The translations under genes were made by a program, and so were the position numbers. A stretch of DNA of 5,922 bases from Acidobacteriota bacterium (GTDB lineage Bacteria > Acidobacteriota > Terriglobia > Terriglobales > Acidobacteriaceae). Under the pieces are notes generated by a model. It ran no database searches, was not told the DNA's origin, and saw nothing but the letters and a program-made list of their open reading frames with translations. The stretch lies in contig JAJXYW010000121.1 in the NCBI GenBank assembly GCA_021780415.1, positions 1 through 5,922 of the forward strand, in the 5' to 3' direction. Shown piece after piece: positions 1 through 5,481 of this stretch. The stretch's first letter is position 1. Each line of letters starts with the position of its first letter.

Positions 1-50
1 GCGGGACTGCGGAGCGGCCTTGCGGGACTCCGGACATAGTTCCCGGCTTA

Positions 51-74
51 CCTCATCACCTCATCACCTCATCA
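51..74. repeat. 8-bp tandem direct repeat, three copies
   Basis: Three exact tandem copies of CCTCATCA run from 51 to 74, followed by a partial copy (CCTC). It is a short microsatellite-like tract in non-coding DNA. No function is evident. Confidence 0.85.
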
Positions 75-88
75 CCTCCAATGCCGAA

Positions 89-108
89 GGCCGGCCTCGC
101 GGCCGGCC
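89..108 (-). terminator. Candidate terminator stem-loop for the minus-strand operon
   Basis: Two copies of the palindrome GGCCGGCC (89-96 and 101-108) flank a 4-base loop, giving a perfect 8-bp stem. Read on the minus strand the loop is GCGA, a GNRA tetraloop, and the stem is followed by TTC and then a mixed tract. The stem closely resembles the plus-strand terminator near 4965. It lies about 150 bp beyond the stop at 257 and lacks a long T-run, so it is a plausible but unproven 3' end for the leftward transcript. Confidence 0.4.
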
Positions 109-155
109 CTCTCGTTCCCGTCATCCAGAGGCCTCCCCTGCGAAGGCTCGCCCGA

Positions 156-201
156 AGGGATCTCAATCGCCGATCCTGCACGACCTCCGCCTGAGATCCC
201 T
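156..201. repeat. Inverted repeat with 10-bp arms
   Basis: AGGGATCTCA (156-165) is perfectly complementary to TGAGATCCCT (192-201), with a 26-base loop between them. It could fold in the 3' untranslated region of the leftward transcript, or be part of a dispersed intergenic repeat. No T-run follows on either strand, so I do not call it a terminator. Confidence 0.6.
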
Positions 202-256
202 CCCAAGCGTCGCTTCGAAGCGGCCCTCGGGATGGCGCTTCGCGCCGGCGCCGGCG

Positions 257-1669
257 CTACGGCGCCGTCCTTCGCGCCACCTTCACGGGCTGGGTCCACC
301 ACTCGGTGCCGTCCATGTCCGTCGCCTTCACCTTCAGGAAGACCTTCCTCTTGCCGATCTCCTTCGGGAAGGGGAAGGTCGCGGTGTAGACGTGGCTGTC
401 GCCCATGGGCGAGGTGAGCGTGCCGTTGATCGGCACGTACGGGCCCCCCACCAGCTTCGAGGCGTACACCTGGTAGAAGGCCAGCCCGCTCTCCGCGTTG
501 CTCCGCCACGTCGCCGTCACCGTCCCCATCGCCAGCTTCGCGTCGAAGCCGGCGAAGATACCCGCAGGAGTGGGGCCGACTTGAGCGGAAGCTGGCCCGA
601 CGTAGTATGTCTCTCTCCCAGGAATACCAGAATTGCCGAAGAATTGGTCCCCCGGTAGTGCTCCATCAAAGAGAACGGACATGGCGAGGTAAATCGCTTG
701 TCCTGATGGGATTGGGCCAGGGACATGAACAATGGCTGTTCCGGAATCAGACCCAGTAAGTCCCCAGCTAACATAGCCTGGACGGCTATTAGGGCCACCA
801 GAGGCCAATATCCATCCTCCAGTTGGAAGAGAAAAATCCGTGGGCGGGGTTGTCCCTGACGCATTTTGCCAAAAATAAATGCCCATTCCGGTCACAATAT
901 TGTTGACCGGGAGACCCGATTTCGAAAGCGAATAGGACAGATCCGTTCCAGACGGCATCGCTGTACTGACAGTGATAGAATTTCCCGTGTTGCTAACAAT
1001 GGTGTAGTTCGAGGATAGCCAAGTCAATGTGCCTCCAGCCCAAATGTTGGTGGCCCAGGACTTTGCCGTCACACTAGTAAGCTTAGTAGTAGAAGTGGCG
1101 GATACAGTCCCGAGGCCATTATCACCAATTGAATAGGTGGTTCCAACATCATAGTAGCCTTTGAGATTGGAGAGGGGGGCCCATTGAAGGGTGAGGTCAT
1201 ACGAACCATCTGCGTTCTTGGTCGAATTGAATATCGTCGGTGCGGGTATGGCGATTGGCGAGGGGGTGTTTCCAGGGCCGTTCGTAATAGTACCGAAATC
1301 GAATTCCGTTCCGCTCGAATTTACCGTCATAGGCAAGAATTGAGCGCTTCCATTGTTTGGGATCGAGTAGAGAAAGGTCATTCGGCTCGTAGCCATTGGG
1401 CATCCATTCCCGCCATTTTGCCAATTATTGGTGCCAGTATCGACATAGTAGCCTCCTGAGCTGGCCACAAGGTTCGGAACAATATTCGCACTGTTTACAT
1501 TCACACCATTTCCTGTTTCCCAGTAATCGGTGTAGGGAACGGTGGAAATCGGAGCCTGATACCCAGTGACATTGCCGATGATGCGAGACGTGCCGCAACT
1601 GCACCAAATCACCAAAGCGGAAGATATCAGCAGCGCCAAAGCGACAATAGCTATAAGTGGTTTTCGCAT
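257..1669 (-). CDS. Exported protein with paralogous N-terminal region, inserted module and C-terminal Fn3-like domain (470 aa)
   Basis: The function is unknown; the product is probably exported and non-enzymatic. I chose the ATG at 1669 over one two codons upstream because GGGAGG sits 6 bases before it. Residues 1-25 are a hydrophobic export or anchor segment with Cys23 and Cys25 but no canonical lipobox. Residues about 80-175 and 259-340 align by eye with the plus-strand protein at 3204. Shared motifs are TSR..FLYSI, ITNG, SP..IPA, NLKG.YDV and SVLFDG. Residues about 176-258 are absent from that paralog and include a W-x5-WAGG motif with a following NT.NSITVS strand. Residues about 373-470 are Fn3-like (TATW, FYQVYAS, LKVKATD). 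Codons up to about residue 370 are of moderate GC, while the Fn3 tail is strongly GC-rich, suggesting a mosaic gene. It lies 22 bp after its upstream neighbour, so cotranscription is likely. Confidence 0.88.
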   Translation of the reverse strand: MRKPLIAIVALALLISSALVIWCSCGTSRIIGNVTGYQAPISTVPYTDYWETGNGVNVNSANIVPNLVASSGGYYVDTGTNNWQNGGNGCPMATSRMTFLYSIPNNGSAQFLPMTVNSSGTEFDFGTITNGPGNTPSPIAIPAPTIFNSTKNADGSYDLTLQWAPLSNLKGYYDVGTTYSIGDNGLGTVSATSTTKLTSVTAKSWATNIWAGGTLTWLSSNYTIVSNTGNSITVSTAMPSGTDLSYSLSKSGLPVNNIVTGMGIYFWQNASGTTPPTDFSLPTGGWILASGGPNSRPGYVSWGLTGSDSGTAIVHVPGPIPSGQAIYLAMSVLFDGALPGDQFFGNSGIPGRETYYVGPASAQVGPTPAGIFAGFDAKLAMGTVTATWRSNAESGLAFYQVYASKLVGGPYVPINGTLTSPMGDSHVYTATFPFPKEIGKRKVFLKVKATDMDGTEWWTQPVKVARRTAP

Positions 1670-1675
1670 GACCAT

Positions 1676-1681
1676 CCTCCC
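1676..1681 (-). promoter_or_regulatory. Ribosome binding site that decides the start at 1669
   Basis: On the minus strand GGGAGG directly abuts the ATG at 1675 but is 6 bases from the ATG at 1669. That spacing makes 1669 the functional start. Confidence 0.75.
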
Positions 1682-1691
1682 TATCCAAACG

Positions 1692-2279
1692 TCAATAATG
1701 GCTCGGTGTCCAACCGGAGGTGCTACTTACAGTGACAATTAACCCCTCACCTGGTGTTAGCGGAAAATTTATTCCACGCGTGCCCGTCCAACTCTGCACA
1801 GTGCCCGAAGGGTTATCCCAGCGAGAGACACTGGTGCAATGTGGGATGTCAGCAAACAATGTCGCGGCGTTTGTGGCGGTAGTATGATAAGGGACAGATA
1901 TGTAGTTGTTCCAGCCGACCGTCATGGTGACAGCCAAAGTGGGATTGTGAGAACCGACAACAATCCAATTACTTGTGCTGCTTACGGTAACAATGTAGCT
2001 TTCCCCGGGTGTCACGGCAAAATTGATGCCTCGCGTACCAGTCCAGCTCTGTACGGCACCTGACGGATTATCCCATCTAGAGACGGACGTGCAGTTAGGT
2101 ATGTCGGCGAAGAGGCTTGCGGCATTTGTGTACGAATTGTAATAGGGCAAAGAAATATAGTTATTCCAACCGACCTGCAAAGGTATGGTGATCTTGAACC
2201 CCATGTTGCTCGCAATGGAAACGGTGCTGATAACCAACATCAGGAGCGCGGCCAGAACCAGGGTTAGCTTGATCTTCAT
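1692..2279 (-). CDS. Small secreted protein made of two ~85-residue repeats (195 aa)
   Basis: The function is unknown. From memory it resembles short secreted 'SNMGFK' proteins found in many Acidobacteriota-type genomes. The ATG at 2279 is preferred to the TTG at 2285 because AGGAGGAGG lies 6 bases upstream. Residues 1-23 form a signal peptide (MKIK, then a hydrophobic core), with likely cleavage near SIA-S. The mature protein is a tandem duplication: VGWNNYIS occurs at residues 36 and 121, and LFADIP.CTSVSRWDNPSG and VQSWTGTRGINF occur in both halves. Each half has one cysteine (C63, C148), four tryptophans fall at matching positions, and each half ends in a SH motif (GSH, PSH). The fold is probably all-beta and outside the cytoplasm. 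GC content is clearly lower than in the gene upstream. It probably shares a transcript with the next gene. Confidence 0.9.
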   Translation of the reverse strand: MKIKLTLVLAALLMLVISTVSIASNMGFKITIPLQVGWNNYISLPYYNSYTNAASLFADIPNCTSVSRWDNPSGAVQSWTGTRGINFAVTPGESYIVTVSSTSNWIVVGSHNPTLAVTMTVGWNNYISVPYHTTATNAATLFADIPHCTSVSRWDNPSGTVQSWTGTRGINFPLTPGEGLIVTVSSTSGWTPSHY

Positions 2280-2285
2280 TTTCAA

Positions 2286-2294
2286 CCTCCTCCT
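2286..2294 (-). promoter_or_regulatory. Strong ribosome binding site
   Basis: AGGAGGAGG on the minus strand lies 6 bases before the ATG at 2279. It supports that start and suggests high expression of the small secreted protein. Confidence 0.8.
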
Positions 2295-2387
2295 GCGGGT
2301 AAACGGGTAAAGAGGTGAAGGATTAAAGAGAAGGCCTGGTAATGAACGTCTGGCCGCCTCTCACTGAAATCCAGCACCCCAAGCTTC

Positions 2388-2942
2388 TCATGCTCCGGCT
2401 TTGGGTTCCACTTTATAGAAGACCAAGGGGGCCGCTCCTGCCTCGCGGTCGGTCCATTCTGTTCCCTTCACGACGCCGGCCACGTCGCACCGGTCAAAGC
2501 GCGGTGAGGTGCAGCGATAAATCACGTATTCACGATCAGAAGCGCCCGACCACTTGAGTTCTACACCGCCCTCTTTTTTCGTAAGAGAGATGTCGGGTAG
2601 GGAAGGCGAGGGCGAAGAGGCCGGATGCTTCGGCTCGGTGGTTGCCGTGCCCGTTGAAGACTGCACGGCCGTGAGCCGTTTCGGGGGCTGCATGGCCGAC
2701 GCTGGCTCTGCCTGCGCGGGCGGCGGCGCCTTAACGGCCATGGAACGGGGGGCTGGAGGGCGATCGAGCCGGGGGGCCAGGAGGCTCGCGGCAGCGAGCA
2801 CCAGCAGGAGGGCTCCCGCCCACACCGTGGCCGCTCGCACCCTGGCCCTGCGGGCAATCCGATACCGGACGGCGCTCGCGGCCTTCTGGCCGCGCCGGGC
2901 CATAGCGTCGTCTTGAAACCCTTCGGGAAGCCACCCCTTCAT
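2388..2942 (-). CDS. Single-pass membrane protein with C-terminal Fn3-like domain (184 aa)
   Basis: I do not recognise a family for the whole protein. Residues 1-36 are a basic, Arg/Ala-rich cytoplasmic segment. Residues 37-56 are one transmembrane helix (ATVWAGALLLVLAAASLLAP). Residues about 60-115 are a Pro/Ala/Ser-rich linker, and residues about 116-184 look like a degenerate Fn3 sandwich (VELKWSG, YVIYRC, FYKVEP) with a possible Cys144-Cys152 disulfide. The Arg-rich N-terminus before the helix implies N-in, C-out topology. This layout is reminiscent of membrane anti-sigma factors, but no zinc-binding HxxxCxxC motif is present, so I do not make that call. The ATG at 2942 has GGAGG 5 bases upstream. 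An upstream GTG at 2957 would add five residues and has no well-spaced site. The gap to the next gene is 108 bp, so a shared transcript is possible but uncertain. Confidence 0.8.
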   Translation of the reverse strand: MKGWLPEGFQDDAMARRGQKAASAVRYRIARRARVRAATVWAGALLLVLAAASLLAPRLDRPPAPRSMAVKAPPPAQAEPASAMQPPKRLTAVQSSTGTATTEPKHPASSPSPSLPDISLTKKEGGVELKWSGASDREYVIYRCTSPRFDRCDVAGVVKGTEWTDREAGAAPLVFYKVEPKAGA

Positions 2943-2947
2943 CTCCG

Positions 2948-2952
2948 CCTCC
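2948..2952 (-). promoter_or_regulatory. Ribosome binding site favouring the ATG start at 2942
   Basis: GGAGG on the minus strand is 5 bases from the ATG at 2942. It lies inside the longer GTG-initiated reading (2957), so the two starts are mutually exclusive interpretations. Confidence 0.65.
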
Positions 2953-3107
2953 GACACTAGATACTGCCCATCTCCCGCAATTGTTCAATCGGAGGTGCGG
3001 TCTCAGAAAGCCGCGCTTCTCATCTCATTATTGCGACTCGGGTAGCTATTTCATCCCACCTCAGTGGCCGCCTAGAACTCAATCTAGTTGGGGATCGCAG
3101 CCGAATC

Positions 3108-3141
3108 CAGAGGCCATGTCTGGCATCTGGCACGGCCTCTG
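3108..3141 (+). other. Leader stem-loop upstream of the plus-strand gene
   Basis: CAGAGGCC (3108-3115) pairs perfectly with GGCCTCTG (3134-3141) across an 18-base loop that itself contains GTCTGGCATCTGGC. It ends 46 bases before the ribosome binding site. No T-run follows, so it is more likely an mRNA leader structure or protein-binding site than a terminator. I do not recognise a riboswitch class in it. Confidence 0.45.
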
Positions 3142-3187
3142 CAATGAGGAGGGCGGATCTCGAAGAACCTTCGAGGCTGGGACGGAT

Positions 3188-3195
3188 AAAGGAGG
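3188..3195 (+). promoter_or_regulatory. Ribosome binding site deciding the start at 3204
   Basis: AAAGGAGG lies 8 bases before the ATG at 3204. An upstream in-frame ATG at 3144 would add 20 charged residues in front of an otherwise standard signal peptide and has no comparable site. Confidence 0.85.
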
Positions 3196-3203
3196 CCCTG
3201 ACC

Positions 3204-4892
3204 ATGAAACGGATTTCGATCTTCACGATGGTGGCGGTTGGATTGATCCTGGCGTCCGGTGCGGGCAATGCGATCTTTGCCCAGTGCAGTTGGCAGTATG
3301 GCGTCTACAACCCGGCGACGGGCGGGCAACAAAATGTAGTCGGAGCGCTGGACAATGGAAGCGGCACCGGGACCATCTTCACCAAGTTTTGGGTGCAGGG
3401 GCAGGCTTCCGCGCACAACAGCGGAGCGCTGGCTTCGACGAGCCAGGTCATGGCCTGGGGCACGAACAGCTACTACATCTGGTCGAACTGGGGCAATTCC
3501 GGTGTGGTGGGCGACTGCATGCCGACGACCTCGCGTACGGTGTTCCTCTATTCCATCGCCAACGGCGGAACCGCCGAGTATATCGTTGCGAGCACGAGCT
3601 ACAACGCAGCCTACATGGCGTGGGATTTCGACGCGATCACGAACGGCAACGGGACGCTCGGCGCGAACACCGAGTCCCCCCTGCCCATCCCCGCGCTGAC
3701 GCTGGTGTCCCAGACGACGGTCGGGGGGATGACCAACCTGAACCTGACGTGGACGCCGATCGCGAACCTGAAGGGCTTCTACGACGTGGACCCGGGGACG
3801 AACCTGATCACGGGCGTGGCGGTGCGGTACTTCCAGGGCAGCGCGGCGCCGACCTCTTATAAGACGGCAAACTGGCCGGTGGCGGGCGTGGTGAGCTTCG
3901 GCGCCGCCGGGAGCGACCCGGGGCAGGCGGCGGTGCAGGTGCCCGAGACGCCGAGCGGCATGGTGACCTACGTGGCGCTGTCGGTCCTCTTCGACGGCGG
4001 GGCGCCGGGCGGTTTCACCGAGACGGCCTTCGTGGGCGCGCCGACGCTGGTGGGCGGTTCGGCTCCTCCGGCGTGCCAGGTGACCTGCTCGGCCGCCGGG
4101 CCCTCTTCGGTCATGCTGGGCGACGCGGCCCAGTTCTCCTCCACGGTCTCCGCGACGAACTGCGCCACGGGGACGCCCGCCTTCGCCTGGAGCTTCGGCG
4201 ACGGCTCCACCTCCACCGAGCAGAACCCCTCCCACACCTATGCCCAGGCCGGCTCCTACGCCTGGAGCGTGGTGGTGACGCAGGACGGCGAGAGCTGCTC
4301 CAGCTCGGGCACGACGGCGGTGACGGTGCCCCCCTGCACGGTGACCAGCTCGGCCAGCGTGCCGGCGAGCGCGGTGGCGGGGACGGCGGTGCCGTTCTCG
4401 GCCTCGGTGGCGGCGAGCTACTGCTCTGGGACGCCGAGCTACGCCTGGACCTTCGGCGACGGCGGCACGGCCTCCATCCAGAACCCCTCCCACACCTACG
4501 CCAGCGCCGGCACCTACGCCTGGAGCGTGACCGCCTCGGTGGGCGGACAGTCCTCCACCAGCTCGGGCACCATCACCGTGACCGCGCCCCCGCCCCCGCC
4601 GGTCTCCATCTCCTTCGCCTCCATCACGGCCAGCGCCTATAAGAGGTCCGTGACCGTGACCTGGACCATGAGCGCCGAGGTGGGCGTCAGCTCCTACCAG
4701 GTGCAGGCGAGCAGCAGCGCCGGCGGCCCCTTCAGCGCCGTGTCCCCCGCGATCAACCCCGGCGGCGGCAGCTACAGCTACACGATCCAGAACACGAAGA
4801 TGACCTATTTCAGGGTGGCCGCTCTGGGCACCGACGGCAGCACCGTCACCAGCTCCGTGGTGAGCACCCTCAAGACCGGAACACGCAAGTAA
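3204..4892 (+). CDS. Secreted protein with paralogous N-terminal region, two PKD domains and Fn3-like domain (562 aa)
   Basis: It is probably a secreted surface or adhesion-type protein; no catalytic motif is visible. Residues 1-26 are a signal peptide (MKR, hydrophobic core, AIFA-Q cleavage). Residues about 27-289 match the exported protein at 1669-257: DCMPTTSRTVFLYSI, ITNG, SPLPIPA, NLKGFYDV, VALSVLFDG. Residues about 290-377 and 378-462 are PKD domains with the hallmark WSFGDG / WTFGDG, NPSHTYA and AG.YAWSV motifs, each holding extra cysteines. A proline run (PPPPP) leads to residues about 467-562, an Fn3-like domain (VTVTW, SYQVQASS, YFRVAAL). No sortase, PEP-CTERM or transmembrane tail is seen, so the protein may be released or held non-covalently. 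Codon use is uniformly GC-rich, unlike most of its paralog. It is transcribed alone and ends in a strong terminator. Confidence 0.92.
   Translation: MKRISIFTMVAVGLILASGAGNAIFAQCSWQYGVYNPATGGQQNVVGALDNGSGTGTIFTKFWVQGQASAHNSGALASTSQVMAWGTNSYYIWSNWGNSGVVGDCMPTTSRTVFLYSIANGGTAEYIVASTSYNAAYMAWDFDAITNGNGTLGANTESPLPIPALTLVSQTTVGGMTNLNLTWTPIANLKGFYDVDPGTNLITGVAVRYFQGSAAPTSYKTANWPVAGVVSFGAAGSDPGQAAVQVPETPSGMVTYVALSVLFDGGAPGGFTETAFVGAPTLVGGSAPPACQVTCSAAGPSSVMLGDAAQFSSTVSATNCATGTPAFAWSFGDGSTSTEQNPSHTYAQAGSYAWSVVVTQDGESCSSSGTTAVTVPPCTVTSSASVPASAVAGTAVPFSASVAASYCSGTPSYAWTFGDGGTASIQNPSHTYASAGTYAWSVTASVGGQSSTSSGTITVTAPPPPPVSISFASITASAYKRSVTVTWTMSAEVGVSSYQVQASSSAGGPFSAVSPAINPGGGSYSYTIQNTKMTYFRVAALGTDGSTVTSSVVSTLKTGTRK
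4069..4601 (+). repeat. Tandem PKD-encoding repeat within the gene
   Basis: The two PKD units are about 258 bp apart and share a perfect 20-base stretch, CAGAACCCCTCCCACACCTA, at 4221-4240 and 4479-4498. The flanking codons are also similar. This points to internal duplication within the gene, with divergence elsewhere in the units. Confidence 0.75.
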
Positions 4893-4903
4893 GCCAAGCA
4901 ACT

Positions 4904-4936
4904 CATGAGGGGTTAGGGCAAGAAAACACCCTCATG
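4904..4936 (+). other. Stem-loop just after the stop codon
   Basis: CATGAGGG (4904-4911) pairs with CCCTCATG (4929-4936) around a 17-base loop. It lies 12 bp after the stop and just before the main terminator, so it may stabilise the mRNA 3' end. It lacks a T-run of its own. Confidence 0.5.
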
Positions 4937-4962
4937 CATCGGATTAGGGCCTCCCTTCCTTC

Positions 4963-4993
4963 AGGGCCGGCGAAAGCCGGCCTTCTTTCTTTT
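4963..4993 (+). terminator. Rho-independent terminator of the PKD/Fn3 gene
   Basis: GGCCGGC (4965-4971), a GAAA tetraloop and GCCGGCC (4976-4982) form a GC-rich stem. It can be extended to 9 bp by a G-T and an A-T pair and is followed by TTCTTTCTTTT. This is a textbook intrinsic terminator about 70 bp after the stop codon. Confidence 0.85.
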
Positions 4994-5017
4994 GGGGGGA
5001 GAGGAGAAGGGGATGTC

Positions 5018-5041
5018 CACAGAGGCACAGAGGCACGGAGG
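5018..5041. repeat. 8-bp tandem repeat (CACAGAGG)
   Basis: There are two exact copies of CACAGAGG followed by CACGGAGG. From memory, 'ccacagaggcacagagg' tracts are common intergenic elements in several environmental phyla. This copy sits just beyond the terminator. Confidence 0.75.
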
Positions 5042-5050
5042 CAAGAAGAA

Positions 5051-5071
5051 TGGGGATTGGGGATTGGGGAT
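5051..5071. repeat. 7-bp tandem repeat (TGGGGAT), three copies
   Basis: Three exact TGGGGAT units are followed by TTGG. They provide three G4 runs on the plus strand at regular 3-base spacing, plus a GG pair, so a two-layer or imperfect G-quadruplex is conceivable. Confidence 0.8.
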
Positions 5072-5110
5072 TTGGAAAGACGCCGGGGGGCAAGGTGCGA
5101 AACTCGGTGG

Positions 5111-5362
5111 GTGGGCCTTCTTCCGAGGGGAAAAAGCCGTGCGATCCGGCCGGCGCGCCATGTTCCCGCGGGAGTAAGCTGCACAGACGCTCCCGCGCGC
5201 CATGTTCCCGCGGGAGTAAGGTGCACAGACGCTCCCGCGCGCCATGTTCCCCCGGGAGTAAGGTGCACAAGTCGCCCCGCGCACCATGTTCCCGGGGGAG
5301 TAAGCCGAGCGGTCGCGATGGCGCGCCATTGTCCAGGCGGAACAGGCCATGCGATTGGGGTG
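5111..5362. repeat. 42-bp tandem palindromic repeat array (four good, two degenerate copies)
   Basis: Units begin at 5153, 5195, 5237 and 5279, with degenerate copies at 5111 and 5321, all in exact 42-bp register. Copies 1 and 2 differ by one base; divergence rises towards both ends. Each unit contains CGCGCCATGTTCCC followed by a (G/C)GGGAGTAAG block. CTCCCGCG from the end of one unit pairs with CGCGGGAG in the next (for example 5190-5197 with 5209-5216), so every unit can form a hairpin. There are no unique spacers, so it is not a CRISPR array. Each of the four good copies contains ATG-TTC-CCN-SGG-GAG-TAA, a five-codon micro-ORF. Confidence 0.85.
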
Positions 5363-5481
5363 CGGCACCGTGCCGCGGCGGCCACCGTGTGACTTTTAGA
5401 AGAATTCCCTCTGGTGGGAGGCTTGTTTCCCGTTCCCGGGGCCGTCAGCGTGGCGATCGAGAGGGGAAGATCCCGAGGTTA

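Larger units (their letters stand above)
1..256. other. Non-coding spacer downstream of the minus-strand genes
   Basis: I see no convincing gene here. The frames that stay open across it are antisense shadows with arginine/proline-rich translations. The spacer contains a near-duplicate GCGGGACTGCGG / GCGGGACTCCGG pair (1-12 and 22-33), a triple 8-bp repeat (51-74), a perfect stem-loop (89-108) and a long inverted repeat (156-201). A further GC-rich hairpin overlaps the stop codon of the neighbouring gene: its arms are 246-253 and 260-267, and the TAG sits in the loop. This mix suggests a repeat-mosaic intergenic region that also carries the 3' end of the leftward transcript. Confidence 0.6.
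2958..3203. promoter_or_regulatory. Divergent intergenic region
   Basis: This spacer separates the leftward operon from the rightward exported-protein gene, so promoters for both should lie here. I could not find a confident -35/-10 pair on either strand. Visible structure includes an interrupted palindrome, CTAGA-6-TCTAG (3072-3087), which is operator-like, and a long stem-loop (3108-3141) that would fall in the 5' leader of the plus-strand gene. Confidence 0.5.
4893..5481. other. Repeat-rich intergenic region without a convincing gene
   Basis: This 589-bp stretch contains the 3' stem-loops of the preceding gene, short direct repeats (5018-5071), a 42-bp tandem array (5111-5362) and a small hairpin (GCGGCA-CCG-TGCCGC, about 5361-5375). 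Positions about 5390-5481 show no recognisable feature. Several frames stay open only because the array period is a multiple of three. Their translations are low-complexity and lack well-placed ribosome binding sites, so I call no gene. Confidence 0.65.

Noticed and set aside
20..658. A 212-codon plus-strand open frame at the left edge
   Set aside because: Its translation is Arg/Pro-rich with no domain, and much of it is antisense to the GC-rich end of the 470-residue gene.
1595..1669. Lipoprotein signal in the 470-residue protein (Cys23/Cys25 after a hydrophobic stretch)
   Set aside because: The residues before each cysteine (VIW-C and WCS-C) do not fit the usual lipobox, so I left the export type open.
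2943..2957. GTG start at 2957 for the 184-residue membrane protein
   Set aside because: It is possible, since it overlaps the TAG of a short upstream frame as in coupled genes. It lacks a well-spaced ribosome site, and the ATG at 2942 has GGAGG 5 bases upstream.
2957..3019. A 20-codon minus-strand frame ending in IEQLREMGSI, resembling the tail of an upstream gene
   Set aside because: It is bounded by an in-frame TGA and has no ATG early in the frame. It is too short to tell a gene remnant from chance.
3144..3203. Longer N-terminus for the PKD/Fn3 protein from the ATG at 3144
   Set aside because: It would put 20 charged residues ahead of a normal signal peptide. The AAAGGAGG site points to the ATG at 3204.
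3084..4901. A 605-codon open frame on the minus strand opposite the PKD/Fn3 gene
   Set aside because: It is antisense to a gene with a signal peptide and clear PKD motifs. Its translation is Gly/Ala/Arg/His-rich low complexity, typical of shadows in GC-rich DNA.
5111..5362. Possible CRISPR array
   Set aside because: The units are directly adjacent with no unique spacers, and no cas gene is in the window.
4903..5385. Several overlapping open frames on both strands across the tandem array, with 14-residue peptide repeats
   Set aside because: A 42-bp period keeps any stop-free frame open. No frame has a good ribosome binding site or a non-repetitive domain, and the degenerate outer copies do not preserve the peptide.
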